DNA from: Glycomyces sambucus
Lineage (GTDB): Bacteria > Actinomycetota > Actinomycetes > Mycobacteriales > Micromonosporaceae
Length of the DNA stretch: 64,000 nt
Assembly (NCBI RefSeq): GCF_900102815.1
Contig: NZ_FNGF01000009.1
Location: 62,001-126,000 of the forward strand
Direction: 5' to 3'
The translations under genes were made by a program, and so were the position numbers. Numbering within the stretch: the first letter of the stretch is position 1; each line of letters begins with the position of its first letter. This document shows, in pieces, positions 1 through 8,222 of this stretch. The notes beneath the pieces were generated by a model. The model was given only the letters and a program-made list of their open reading frames with translations. It did no database searches and was not told where the DNA came from.

Positions 1-1
1 C

Positions 2-1045
2 GACGTGCGCAAGGCGCCCACGTTCGACCGGATCGCCGGAGACGTGGTTGAACTGCTCCGCGGCCGCGTACCGGTCGCCCACAACCTCGCGTTCGACAGC
101 CGCCTCCTCGCACACGAGTACCGCCGCATGGGATGCGAGATCCCCGACCTCGGGCACTTCGGCGTCTGCACGATGCAGTGGGCCGACCACTTCCTGCCCG
201 AGGCCGGGCGCTCCCTCGCCGACTGCTGCCTGGCCGGCGGCATCGCCAACGACCGGCCGCACGAGGCCATGTCCGATGTGCTCGCCACCGCCGAACTGCT
301 CGCCCTGTACCTCAACAGCATGGGGCCGGTGCCGCTGTGGCACGACCGCGGCCTGCCCCCGGCCCTGGCGGTGTGGCCCGCGATCCCGGCGTGGGCGACG
401 CCGCCGGTGCGCCGCGGCGCGGGCGCCGCGGACGGCGGCGAGTTCCTGGCGCGGCTGGTCGCCCACCTCCCGCGCGTCCCCGACCCGCCCCAGGCCGACC
501 TGTACCTCGCCCTCCTCGACCGGGCCCTGGTCGACCGGCACATCTCCGCCACCGAGGCCGACGAACTCGTGGCGCTCGCGGCCGGCCTCGGCATCGACCG
601 CGCTGCGGCGCTCGCACTCCACCGCGGCTACCTGCGGTCATTGGCGGGCGCCGCGCTGGCCGACGGCGTGCTCTCCGGCGCCGAACGCGACGACCTCGCA
701 CGGGTCGCCGACCTGCTCTCGCTGCCTCCGGAGGCGGTCGCCGAAGCGCTCTCCGGCGACGCCGCGCCCGTCCCGGCCGGGGGCGGCTTCCGCCTGAAGC
801 GCGGCGACATCGCGGTCCTCACCGGCGCCTTCGCGGAGTCGAAGTCCTTCTGGGCCGCCCGCCTCGAGTCCGCGGGCCTGGAGGTGGCGGCGACGGTCAC
901 GAAGAAGACGTCCCTCGTGGTCGCCGCCGACCCGGACTCCATGTCGGGCAAGGCGTCCAAGGCCCGCCAGTACGGCATCCCGGTCATCGGCGCCGACTCG
1001 GTCGACGCGGTCCTGGCGCGCATGGCCCCGAGATCGCGGGTCTAG
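2..1045 (+). CDS. DnaQ-like 3'-5' exonuclease with TerB-like and BRCT domains (5' truncated)
   Basis: The reading frame is open to the left edge, so the true start and the first catalytic motif (DxE) lie outside the window; a GTG at 5 is only the first visible start-like codon. Visible parts, in order: the Exo II region of a DEDDh exonuclease (AHNLAFDSRLL, about residues 24-34) with the later HEAMSDV histidine-aspartate motif; a helical TerB-like segment at about 140-250 with ADGVLSGAE acidic motifs; and a BRCT domain at about 265-342 (LTGAFAESK, GKASKARQYGIPVI). The family degrades or proofreads DNA 3' to 5', and BRCT tails usually bind DNA ends or partner proteins. Role in repair or stress is inference from this architecture. 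It converges on the Roco gene with 16 bases between. Confidence 0.8.
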   Translation, partial: DVRKAPTFDRIAGDVVELLRGRVPVAHNLAFDSRLLAHEYRRMGCEIPDLGHFGVCTMQWADHFLPEAGRSLADCCLAGGIANDRPHEAMSDVLATAELLALYLNSMGPVPLWHDRGLPPALAVWPAIPAWATPPVRRGAGAADGGEFLARLVAHLPRVPDPPQADLYLALLDRALVDRHISATEADELVALAAGLGIDRAAALALHRGYLRSLAGAALADGVLSGAERDDLARVADLLSLPPEAVAEALSGDAAPVPAGGGFRLKRGDIAVLTGAFAESKSFWAARLESAGLEVAATVTKKTSLVVAADPDSMSGKASKARQYGIPVIGADSVDAVLARMAPRSRV

Positions 1046-1061
1046 ATCCGGACCGGCCGCC

Positions 1062-4000
1062 TCACTTCACATACAGGCCCGCGAACTCCTCGTGGACCCA
1101 GCGGACCCGGTCGCGGTCGAGGACCCGGACCAATCCCGCGAAATCGGGGTCCTGCTGCTTCAGCATCGTGTGCAGGAGGTGGATCTGGCGGCGAGTCCGA
1201 TGGTCGAATCCGGTCGCTTCGAAGGCCGGATCGGTACCGGTGCCGTCGGCCAGTTCGGTGGCGCTCGAGGCGAGCTCCTTGGCGCCGAGCGCGGCCAGCG
1301 CGGCCTCGTTCTCGATGCCCTGCCAAACCGTCGCCTCAAGTCCTTCCTTCGCACCGACGGGTACGAAGTCGGCTCCCAGCCGAAGCAGTCTCGCCGTGAG
1401 GTTGATCCACGGTCGGGCTCGGACCAGCCAGTCCCTGTCGATGTCGAGCGTGTAGACGCCTTTGCCCGGGTCGTCGCAGAGCCGGTGCACCGGCCGCTTC
1501 GAATGCTCGCAGTAGAGGACCACCCGGATGCGGTGCTGCACCAGACCTCTGACCCGCGGACCCGACCCGATCCGCTCCACCGTGAACAGCCGGGGACCTT
1601 CCATGCCCTCGTCGGCGAGCAGCCTGAACCCCTGCTCGAACTGCTCTTCGAGCCGGGTCGTCACCTCCGTGACCACGCGGTTCATCGCAGCGCTGACGTG
1701 CGACCGCGTCGCCGAACCCTGCTCCTGGACCCCATGCCGGAACGAGTCGACGTCGGACTCGAAGGATTCGAGCAGTGCCTGGATGCGGTCGAGCTGGGTC
1801 TGGATGCCCGCCTCGATCTCACCGTCGGACTGCGGTCGGGAGGCGGTGATCGCTCCCAGTTCGCCGATCAGCGCGTCGAGGGACACCATCCGGTTGCATC
1901 GGCTGCAGGCGGCGCCGGCATGGCCCTCGGCCTTGAACGACTGGAGCCGTTCGAGCTCGAACCACATCGATCCCGTCGCCGCGGGATCCGGAGCGGAGCA
2001 GACGGAGCCGCACGGGATCAGCGTCGTTCGCGAGAGGCCCTTCCAGGCGCTCAGGTAGTTGCAGACGTCGTCTGCGATCAGTTTGCACAGGTACGTGGGA
2101 TAGGCCGCTTTGACGGTCACCTTCAGCCGCTCGTCCTCGATCCGCATCAGCGCCCTGCCGTGGTTGCCGTTGTCGAGGACCATCCCCGCGGCCCAGTGGA
2201 CGCCGGGGCCGGAGTCCCCGCGGCGGAGGGCGAACCGATGGAACCAGGAGATCAATCGGAACATGAGTCCCTCGGGTATCACCGGGCGGTCGTTCGCGTC
2301 GCGGAACTCGATGACGTACGACTGCTCCGGAAGCGCCGTGCCGTATCGCTCCCAGTCCCGCAGATCGGGTTCCGCCGTGGGCACGAGCCGGGTGATGAGG
2401 CTGGACGGGCCGCTCCGGGAGTCGTTGACGGAGTACGCGATGTGGAACCTGTGCATGAGCCGGATCAACGCGGGGTGGAGATGCGCCGGATAGCGCTCGT
2501 CCTCGGGCCGCCCCGGGTCGTTCCACAGATGCGTGAGCCGGTCGTGGGAGACCAGGCCGTTCCGGTCCCGGGTCTGAGGGTCGTTCAAGGCCAGGCTGAC
2601 CGCGCGGCTGAGCCAGTCCCCCTTGAGGACCACGAGGTCTTCGAGCCCTGCGACATCGGGGAAGTGGCACCAGTGCCCGAGTTGCGTGGCCACCAACGCG
2701 AGTGACCGCGCCGACGCGTCGTCGAGCCCGTGGGCGGAGGCGCGGCTGAGGTAGTCGGCGATCTCAAGGTGGGTCCTGCCTTCCGCGTTGAGCCGGTCCA
2801 GGAGCGTCCGCCAGCGCGTCGGCAGGCGCCGCTCCACATGGGGGAGGCGGGAAGCGGTGTCGGTGAGAGCCGAGCGCAGGCCCGCGACACCGCGGCCGGT
2901 TCGGCTGTCGATGCGGTGGAACCCTTCGATGCTGACACCGGAATCGCGTTCCAGGCGCGCCGTGTCGAGGTCGCCGAGGTGATCGTGCGCGTCGGCGTGC
3001 GTGGCGACGATGAGGAGGCGCGCGTCGCCGCCCACGCGCTGGCGGACCAGGTTCACCCAGTACTCGACGGCCCCCTGCGCGGCCCCGCGGCGCGGGTTCC
3101 ACGCGATGACGTAGATCGCCGGCGAGGTGAAGAACAGGTGGTGGAAGGGGCGGTTGGTCGACTGGCCCCCGAAGTCCCAGGCATTGAGCGTCAGGGACCT
3201 TCCGGCACTGTCGGTGAGGCGGAGCGGCTTGACTTCGAGCCCGTGTGTGAGCGGGCGCTTCTCGACGAAGGGCTCTCCGCGCATGGCCGCGAGGAGCGAG
3301 GACTTGCCGACCTCGCCCTCGCCGAGGACGACGAGTTTCGCCTCGCGGACGGCGACGGTGTCGATCTCCCGCTCACGGAGGTAGGCCATGACCGACTCGA
3401 TGCCCTGCGCGCTCGCGGCCTGTATCTCGGGCGGCAGGTCGTTGCCCTCGAGGTTGAGCGCCAGCAGCGCGGTGGCATGGGACAGGCTCGGCGGAATGTC
3501 GGTGAGGCGGTTGCCGTGGAGGTTGAGCGCGACGAGGTTCTTCAACTGGCCCAGGCTGTCGGGGAGTCGAACCAGGTGGTTGTCGCTGAGGTCGAGGTGG
3601 GCCAGGCGGTGGAACCGACGGACGTCGGCGGGAATCTCCTTGAGGAGGTTGTCATAGAGGTCGAGGCGGGTGAGGTGCTCGAGGTCGAACAGGGTCGCCC
3701 GGAGCCGCTGGATCAGATTGTGGCTGAGGTCGAGATGTGTCAGCCGCTGCAGCGCGCCGAGCGTCCGGGGGATCTCCCGGAGGAGGTTGCCGCTGGCGCT
3801 CAACCTCGTCAGCCCGGTGCATTCGCCGATGGGGTCGGGAAGGGCTGCCAGTCGGTTGCTCCCGAGGTCGAGGTCGGTCAGGCACTTCAGCCGTGCGATC
3901 CCGGCAGGGAGTTCGGCGAGTTCGTTCCCGAAGACGTCGAGGAAGCTGAGCGCGGTGAGACCGAAGAGGAACTCGGGGAGCTCCTTGATGCGGTTGCCGC

Positions 4001-4346
4001 CGAGAACGAGCCGTTCCAGCCTGGTGAGGCGACCGATCGGTTCGGGGAGAGCGGTGAGGTGGTTGCTGTGGAGCTGCAGTCTGACGAGGCTTCGCAACTC
4101 GCCGAGTTCGCGGGGGAGATCCGTGAGCTCGTTGCTCTGGAGATTGAGGCTTCGCAGATCGCGGAACACGCCGATGAACGCCGGGAGTTCGGCGATCCGA
4201 TTGAAACTGAGATCGAGTTCGACGAGGCCCGGGAGTTCTCGAAGCCGCTCGGGAATTCCGGTGAGTTCGAGCCTGGACAGGTCGAGCCTCGTGGCACCGG
4301 TTCGCATGGCCTGATCGATCAGGAAGCGCGCTCGTTCGTCCGACAC
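1062..4346 (-). CDS. Roco family LRR-Roc-COR GTPase
   Basis: This 1094-residue protein has about 13 leucine-rich repeats (residues about 15-320), followed by a Ras-of-complex GTPase: P-loop GEGEVGKSS near 345, switch motif DFGGQ near 393 and THAD (in place of NKxD) near 449, all typical of bacterial Roco proteins. A COR dimerisation region follows, then a CSRC cysteine pair near 814, a coiled segment and an unassigned C-terminal domain with LYCEH. Roco proteins cycle by GTP-dependent dimerisation; bacterial targets are mostly unknown. Translation starts at GTG 4346, seven bases after AAGGAG; no ATG competes. Codon use is clearly looser than its neighbours (GAA, CGA, GAT, AAT and ATT are frequent), which suggests horizontal acquisition. 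No transmembrane segment is seen. Confidence 0.9.
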   Translation of the reverse strand: MSDERARFLIDQAMRTGATRLDLSRLELTGIPERLRELPGLVELDLSFNRIAELPAFIGVFRDLRSLNLQSNELTDLPRELGELRSLVRLQLHSNHLTALPEPIGRLTRLERLVLGGNRIKELPEFLFGLTALSFLDVFGNELAELPAGIARLKCLTDLDLGSNRLAALPDPIGECTGLTRLSASGNLLREIPRTLGALQRLTHLDLSHNLIQRLRATLFDLEHLTRLDLYDNLLKEIPADVRRFHRLAHLDLSDNHLVRLPDSLGQLKNLVALNLHGNRLTDIPPSLSHATALLALNLEGNDLPPEIQAASAQGIESVMAYLREREIDTVAVREAKLVVLGEGEVGKSSLLAAMRGEPFVEKRPLTHGLEVKPLRLTDSAGRSLTLNAWDFGGQSTNRPFHHLFFTSPAIYVIAWNPRRGAAQGAVEYWVNLVRQRVGGDARLLIVATHADAHDHLGDLDTARLERDSGVSIEGFHRIDSRTGRGVAGLRSALTDTASRLPHVERRLPTRWRTLLDRLNAEGRTHLEIADYLSRASAHGLDDASARSLALVATQLGHWCHFPDVAGLEDLVVLKGDWLSRAVSLALNDPQTRDRNGLVSHDRLTHLWNDPGRPEDERYPAHLHPALIRLMHRFHIAYSVNDSRSGPSSLITRLVPTAEPDLRDWERYGTALPEQSYVIEFRDANDRPVIPEGLMFRLISWFHRFALRRGDSGPGVHWAAGMVLDNGNHGRALMRIEDERLKVTVKAAYPTYLCKLIADDVCNYLSAWKGLSRTTLIPCGSVCSAPDPAATGSMWFELERLQSFKAEGHAGAACSRCNRMVSLDALIGELGAITASRPQSDGEIEAGIQTQLDRIQALLESFESDVDSFRHGVQEQGSATRSHVSAAMNRVVTEVTTRLEEQFEQGFRLLADEGMEGPRLFTVERIGSGPRVRGLVQHRIRVVLYCEHSKRPVHRLCDDPGKGVYTLDIDRDWLVRARPWINLTARLLRLGADFVPVGAKEGLEATVWQGIENEAALAALGAKELASSATELADGTGTDPAFEATGFDHRTRRQIHLLHTMLKQQDPDFAGLVRVLDRDRVRWVHEEFAGLYVK

Positions 4347-4430
4347 GGCAAGGCTCCTTCGACGCAGAGCGGGATGAATGTGAGTCTAAGTTCGAACCGC
4401 CACTCATCCCGCCCCGGAGTGTGCCTTCGC

Positions 4431-5018
4431 TCAAGCGCTCCAGCGAGGGTCGCGGCCGGTGAGGGCGATGAGGCGGTCTTGTGCGGTGGCGTCGGAGGAG
4501 GGCTCGACGGGCGGGGCGTAGATGCCTTCGCGGGCGGACTGGTCGTCGGCGTCCTGGCCGACGAAGGCGGTGAGGAGGTCGACGGTGGCGGGGTCGAGTT
4601 CGTAGGGCTGGCCGGTGGCCGTGGCGAGGTCCCAGCCGTGGACGGCGACCTCGTTGAGGGCGACGAGGCCCATGATCGCGGCGGGGAAGGTCACGCCGCC
4701 GGCGGTGGCGTCGCCCTCCCAGGCTTCGGGGGCGGTCCAGGCGTCGGCGAGGACCTGGAAGCGGGCTTCGAGGAGCGGGCGCCAGTCGTGCGGGGGCGTG
4801 GGGGAGGGGGCCGCGGGCGGGGCGTCGTTGTGCGGGCCGTGCTCGCCGCGGGCAGCGGCGGTGAAGGCCAGGGCGAGGCCGAGCATGTGGTCGAGCAGGT
4901 GGCCCACGGTGTAGTGCTCGCAGGGGGTGGGCGCGGCGAGCTGCCCGTCGTCCACCCCCGCGATCAGGCCGATCACCAGGTCGGTCACGGTCTTGAAGTC
5001 GGCTTCGGTCCCGGTCAT
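4431..5018 (-). CDS. TIGR03086-like / mycothiol-dependent isomerase N-terminal (DinB) protein
   Basis: A 195-residue protein of the DinB four-helix fold. The N-terminal stretch with PTPCEHYTVGHLLDH and the later EVAVHGWDLA motif supply the metal-binding histidines expected in actinobacterial TIGR03086 and maleylpyruvate isomerase N-terminal proteins. These are thought to be metal-dependent enzymes that may use mycothiol, but substrates are largely unknown, so no reaction is assigned. The start has GAGGAG nine bases upstream. It lies alone on the minus strand between the Roco gene and an oxidoreductase gene, separated from the latter by a strong terminator. Confidence 0.75.
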   Translation of the reverse strand: MTGTEADFKTVTDLVIGLIAGVDDGQLAAPTPCEHYTVGHLLDHMLGLALAFTAAARGEHGPHNDAPPAAPSPTPPHDWRPLLEARFQVLADAWTAPEAWEGDATAGGVTFPAAIMGLVALNEVAVHGWDLATATGQPYELDPATVDLLTAFVGQDADDQSAREGIYAPPVEPSSDATAQDRLIALTGRDPRWSA

Positions 5019-5100
5019 GCGCGTTCGCTCCTCGTCTCGATGTGGCTGTGGATGTCGAGACGACGCGGGCGGTGCCGATTCATCGGTGCGACGCGAAGTG

Positions 5101-5132
5101 CCGGGGCCGGAACGCGAGCGTTCCGGCCCCGG
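5101..5132 (-). terminator. Perfect 15-bp hairpin after the oxidoreductase gene
   Basis: Two 15-base arms (CCGGGGCCGGAACGC and its complement) are separated by two bases, so the working loop would be a few bases larger. It lies downstream of the minus-strand gene that ends at 5278, as expected for its transcription terminator. No long T tract follows, which is usual for high-GC actinomycetes. Confidence 0.6.
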
Positions 5133-5277
5133 CTTCTGGGGAGGAGGGTCTTCCGAGGAAGAACGAGTTCAGGGACGATTCGCAGACATTGAATTGAATC
5201 GATATAACCTGTGTCAGCATATCCGGTGCGCGGTGGCATCGCAATGCCTCGTTCGGATTCGGGGCCGGGTGGCCCGG

Positions 5278-6153
5278 TCAGCGCTGGAACTGCGCGCGCT
5301 CGTCCTTGAGCCACTGAGCCAGCGTGCGGGGCGGGCGGCCCAGGACCCGTTCGACGTTGTTGTTGATCGTGGCGGGGGTGGTGCCGAGGTTGGCGGCCAC
5401 ACCGAGGAGGGAGTCGAACATGGCCTCGGGGAACCAGTCGGGGCGGGCGGCGAGGGCCTGTTCGCGGGTGAGTTCGACGAGGTCGATCGGCGTGCCCAGC
5501 TCGGCGGACACGGCGGCGACCACTTCGCGCTGGCTCAGCGATTCGGGACCGGTGATGACGAGGCTGCGGCCCCGGAAGCGGTCGCGGGTCAGGAGGTCGG
5601 CGGCCACCTCGGCGACGTCATCGAGGTGGATCGGGTTGATCCTCCACTCGGGGAAGGCGACCGACACGGCGCCGGCGCGGATCTGTTCGCCCCAGTCGCG
5701 GAAGACGTTGCTGCCCAGCCAGGACGGGTACAGGACCGTGTGGGACAGCCCCGAGTCGCGCACCGCTCCCTCGATCGCCCGGTGCGCCTCGCCGATCGGC
5801 CCGGCGTGCTCGACCGGGTCGTACGCGGCGGGGGAGGAGAGCAGCACCGCGTGCCCGACTCCGGCCTTCACTGCGGCGTTGAGGAAGCCGCTGATGTCGC
5901 CGAAGGTCGGGTAGAGGAACACCGCGCTGACGCCGTCGAGCGCGGCCTCCGCACCGGACGGGTCGGTGAGGTCGAGTGGAACCGCTTCGGCCCCTTCGGG
6001 AACGGTGACGCCGGCGAGATCGCGGCCGGAGACGCGCACCGCGTGCCCGGCGGCGGCGAGGACCGCCGCCACGCGTGAACCGATGTTGCCGCGTGCGCCG
6101 GTGACGAGGATTCGATCACGGGGGTTGCCGGTCGGGTCGTCGAGGTCAGACAT
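5278..6153 (-). CDS. NmrA/NAD(P)H-binding-like oxidoreductase
   Basis: A 291-residue atypical short-chain dehydrogenase. The N-terminal Rossmann motif ILVTGARGNIGSRVA (about residues 14-28) binds NAD(P)H. The following NmrA-like body (VSGRDL, VFLYPTFGD, VLLSSPAAYDPV) resembles azoreductase or quinone-oxidoreductase-like and NmrA-type proteins; the canonical YxxxK catalytic pair is not obvious, so some members act as redox sensors rather than enzymes. Start 6153 is chosen because AGGAG lies eight bases upstream; the frame is open far beyond it but runs into the MarR gene. It is divergent from a MarR regulator, with an exact palindrome in the spacer of its likely promoter, so MarR control is likely. 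Confidence 0.8.
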   Translation of the reverse strand: MSDLDDPTGNPRDRILVTGARGNIGSRVAAVLAAAGHAVRVSGRDLAGVTVPEGAEAVPLDLTDPSGAEAALDGVSAVFLYPTFGDISGFLNAAVKAGVGHAVLLSSPAAYDPVEHAGPIGEAHRAIEGAVRDSGLSHTVLYPSWLGSNVFRDWGEQIRAGAVSVAFPEWRINPIHLDDVAEVAADLLTRDRFRGRSLVITGPESLSQREVVAAVSAELGTPIDLVELTREQALAARPDWFPEAMFDSLLGVAANLGTTPATINNNVERVLGRPPRTLAQWLKDERAQFQR

Positions 6154-6256
6154 GGGTGTCGCTCCTGGTTTCGGTGAACGGTTTCGGATGAACGGTTTCG
6201 GGTGCGCGAGGGCCGGGCGCGGGGTGCGCCCTCGGGTAGCATGGCGTTGGAACCTA

Positions 6257-6290
6257 TTTGCTTTGAAAGCAAAGAATATTTGTCTGCAAA
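6257..6290. promoter_or_regulatory. Candidate MarR operator pair between divergent genes
   Basis: A perfect 8-1-8 palindrome, TTTGCTTTGAAAGCAAA, covers 6257-6273. A second, shorter inverted repeat TTTG-N4-CAAA covers 6279-6290. The first fills exactly the 17-base gap between a minus-strand -10 (TAGGTT, complement of 6251-6256) and a weak -35 for the oxidoreductase gene; the second lies just before a plus-strand -10-like GATAAC at 6291 for the MarR gene. The region is AT-rich in a GC-rich window. Binding by the adjacent MarR protein to repress both genes is inference. Confidence 0.6.
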
Positions 6291-6310
6291 GATAACTCGG
6301 AGGCGTGCCC

Positions 6311-6772
6311 GTGTCAACCCGTGACGGCGTCGACGACTCGATCCGCGAGCTCCTGCTGCTCATGCCCCGCATGGTCGGCCGCGCCAAGCGCCTCCCGGTG
6401 CCCGAGCGCGTCCGCTCGCTCGAACTGAGTCCGCGCCACCTCTCGCTCCTCGCGCTCCTGCTCTTCGACGGCCCCGCCACCGTCAACGACCTGGCCGCGC
6501 GCCTGGAGGTCGCCCCCACCACGGTCAGCCTCATGGTCGGCGACCTCAGCCGCAAGCAGGTCCTGGAACGCCGCGAGGACGACACCGACCGGCGCCGCCG
6601 CATCGTCTCCATCACCGCCGAGATGCGGCCCGAGATCGAGGAGTGGCTGGCAGGGAGCGCCTCCGCCTGGCGGACTGCCCTGGCGCCCTTGAGCAGTGCG
6701 GAGCGGCGCGTCTTCGTCGACACGCTCCTGGCCTACGAGCGCGCACTGGACGCCGAGGCCGCCGCCAACTGA
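6311..6772 (+). CDS. MarR family transcriptional regulator
   Basis: A 153-residue winged-helix protein. After a helical N-terminus, VNDLAARLEVAPTTVSLMVGDL (about residues 57-78) forms the recognition helix region, and RREDDTDRRRRIVSIT is the basic wing; the C-terminal helices form the dimer interface. MarR proteins usually repress an adjacent gene and release on binding phenolic or oxidant ligands. Start choice is uncertain: GTG 6311 has GGAGG at ideal spacing, while GTG 6305 would fit a leaderless transcript from GATAAC at 6291-6296. It is divergent from the NmrA-like oxidoreductase it probably controls. Confidence 0.88.
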   Translation: MSTRDGVDDSIRELLLLMPRMVGRAKRLPVPERVRSLELSPRHLSLLALLLFDGPATVNDLAARLEVAPTTVSLMVGDLSRKQVLERREDDTDRRRRIVSITAEMRPEIEEWLAGSASAWRTALAPLSSAERRVFVDTLLAYERALDAEAAAN

Positions 6773-6832
6773 GGCCGGTCCACCAGCCGGTGCGTGGTCA
6801 GGTCCGGGACTGTCGTCGGCCCCCAGAGCCCG

Positions 6833-7870
6833 TCAGTGCCTCGGCGGGACCGCCGAGTCGCGGACGACGAGCGTCGTCGCCAACTGCACGTGGTGGGAGT
6901 CCGGGACCTTGCCCGCCGCCAGGTCGATGACCGTGCGCGCGGCGACCCGGCCCATCTGGCGCAGCGGCTGCTTCACGGTGGTGAGCGGCGGCTCCATCCA
7001 CATCGCGTTGTACGTGTCGTCGAAGCCGACCACGCTGAGGTCGCCGGGGACCTCCAGGCCGCGGCGCCGAGCGGCGCGGATGACGCCCACCGCGATGCTG
7101 TCGCTGGCGGCGAACACCGCCGTCGGCGGCTCGTCGAGGTCGAGCATCCGGTCGGTGAGCACCGCGCCCGTCTCGGCCTCGAACTTGCCCGAGCCCATGA
7201 GCGCCGAATCGAGTTCGAGCCCGGCGGATTCGAGGGCCTCGCGGTAGCCGTGCAGGCGCTCGCGCGCGGGCACCGACTGCACGGGTCCGCCCGCGAAGCC
7301 GATCCGGCGGTGGCCCAAGTCGAGCAGGTGGCGCGTGGCCTGCACACCCCCGGCCCAGTTGGTGGCGCCGAGGCTGGTCACGCGCTCGTCGAGCGGGTTG
7401 GCGGGGTCGATGACGACCAGCGGCAGGTCGGCCTGCTCGCACGCGGCCATCTCCTCGCCCGTCAGCTCGGCGGTCACCACGACCAGGCCCGCCGCGCCCT
7501 GCGCGGCGATCTCCTTGATCCGCGCCGTCCCGAGCGGCACCCCCTGGCCCGGCCCGCCCTCCTCAAGGGAGCTGGTGACCACTTCCACGCCGAGGTCCCT
7601 TGCACCGCTGATGATCCCGTCGAGGACGTACACCGCGTACATGTTCAGGATGGTGTCGAACACGACGTGGATCGACTGCGGCCCCGGCACTTCGCGCGGT
7701 CCGGTGGTCGGGACGTAGCCGAGGTCGGCGATCGCCTCGCGGACCAGCCGCCGGGTCTCCTCGGCCACCCCGGGGCGGCCGTTGAGCACCTTCGAGGCGG
7801 TGGCCTTCGAGACGCCGGCGCGCTCGGCCACCTCGGAAAGCGTCGCGCGGGGGCGGGCCGTCTCGCTCAT
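6833..7870 (-). CDS. LacI family transcriptional regulator
   Basis: A 345-residue LacI/GalR repressor. The N-terminal HTH (TLSEVAERAGVSKATASKVL, about residues 10-29) is followed by a hinge and a periplasmic-binding-like sugar-sensing domain (VVFDTIL, GLVVVTAEL, FAASDSIAVGVI, VVGFDDTYNAMW, TTVKQPLRQMG). Sugar ligand is unknown. Start 7870 is supported by GAGGTG eight bases upstream and by the usual distance of the HTH from the N-terminus; the frame continues upstream without homology. No sugar-use gene is adjacent; its targets may be elsewhere, possibly including carbohydrate-active genes in this window (inference). It converges on the MarR gene. Confidence 0.93.
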   Translation of the reverse strand: MSETARPRATLSEVAERAGVSKATASKVLNGRPGVAEETRRLVREAIADLGYVPTTGPREVPGPQSIHVVFDTILNMYAVYVLDGIISGARDLGVEVVTSSLEEGGPGQGVPLGTARIKEIAAQGAAGLVVVTAELTGEEMAACEQADLPLVVIDPANPLDERVTSLGATNWAGGVQATRHLLDLGHRRIGFAGGPVQSVPARERLHGYREALESAGLELDSALMGSGKFEAETGAVLTDRMLDLDEPPTAVFAASDSIAVGVIRAARRRGLEVPGDLSVVGFDDTYNAMWMEPPLTTVKQPLRQMGRVAARTVIDLAAGKVPDSHHVQLATTLVVRDSAVPPRH

Positions 7871-7911
7871 GTGCTGCACCTCGTCGCTGTCGGGACCGTT
7901 CGGGTACCGAC

Positions 7912-7938
7912 ATTCTATCCATGCCGGAAACAGTTTCC
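7912..7938 (-). promoter_or_regulatory. LacI gene -10 and overlapping operator
   Basis: A minus-strand -10 TAGAAT is the complement of 7912-7917. Just upstream of it, GGAAAC-A-GTTTCC (7926-7938) is a perfect 6-1-6 palindrome of the kind bound by LacI-family dimers, sitting between -10 and -35. Autoregulation is the simplest reading. Confidence 0.5.
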
Positions 7939-8043
7939 CGCGTTCCCAGTCCCGGTTCGCCCGCACCCGGGAGATGACGTGGTGATATGAGGTCGGCGTT
8001 CGGTGCTGTCGGCCGGAGGTCGAAACCGCGCCGGAACTGCGCC

Positions 8044-8055
8044 GAAAACATTTTC
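8044..8055. promoter_or_regulatory. AT-rich palindrome GAAAACATTTTC
   Basis: The dodecamer has perfect 5-base arms (GAAAA/TTTTC) around CA. It resembles the LacI-promoter palindrome loosely and could be a second operator, either for the LacI gene or for the hydrolase promoter 70 bases downstream. Evidence is sequence symmetry only. Confidence 0.3.
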
Positions 8056-8124
8056 TACGCTCCGGGCGGGCATCCACACGGTTCTATCGCCTCCTCCGGA
8101 AAGCACTGTCACACACCGTTCCTA

Positions 8125-8155
8125 TTGCGACACAATGGACTTCGTTGCCTATAAT
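8125..8155 (+). promoter_or_regulatory. Promoter of first SGNH hydrolase gene
   Basis: A perfect TATAAT box occupies 8150-8155. TTGCGA at 8125-8130 is a possible -35, though the 19-base spacer is long. The start codon is about 68 bases downstream with its own ribosome-binding site, so this would be a leadered mRNA. Confidence 0.5.
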
Positions 8156-8222
8156 GACGCGTCCCTCCGGTGGGGCCGTCCGAACGACGCCCCGCCGGTC
8201 CTCTCGACCACAAGGAGACCCT

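Larger units (their letters stand above)
7871..8222. other. Intergenic region with LacI autoregulatory and SGNH promoters
   Basis: This 352-base gap lies between the divergent LacI gene and the first SGNH hydrolase gene. It holds a palindrome near the LacI promoter (7926-7938), a second AT-rich palindrome (8044-8055) and a near-consensus promoter for the hydrolase (8125-8155). No open frame with coding features was found. Confidence 0.6.

Noticed and set aside
1092..2705. 537-codon plus-strand frame antisense to the Roco gene
   Set aside because: Composition is random-like and the minus-strand COR and C-terminal regions are well supported.
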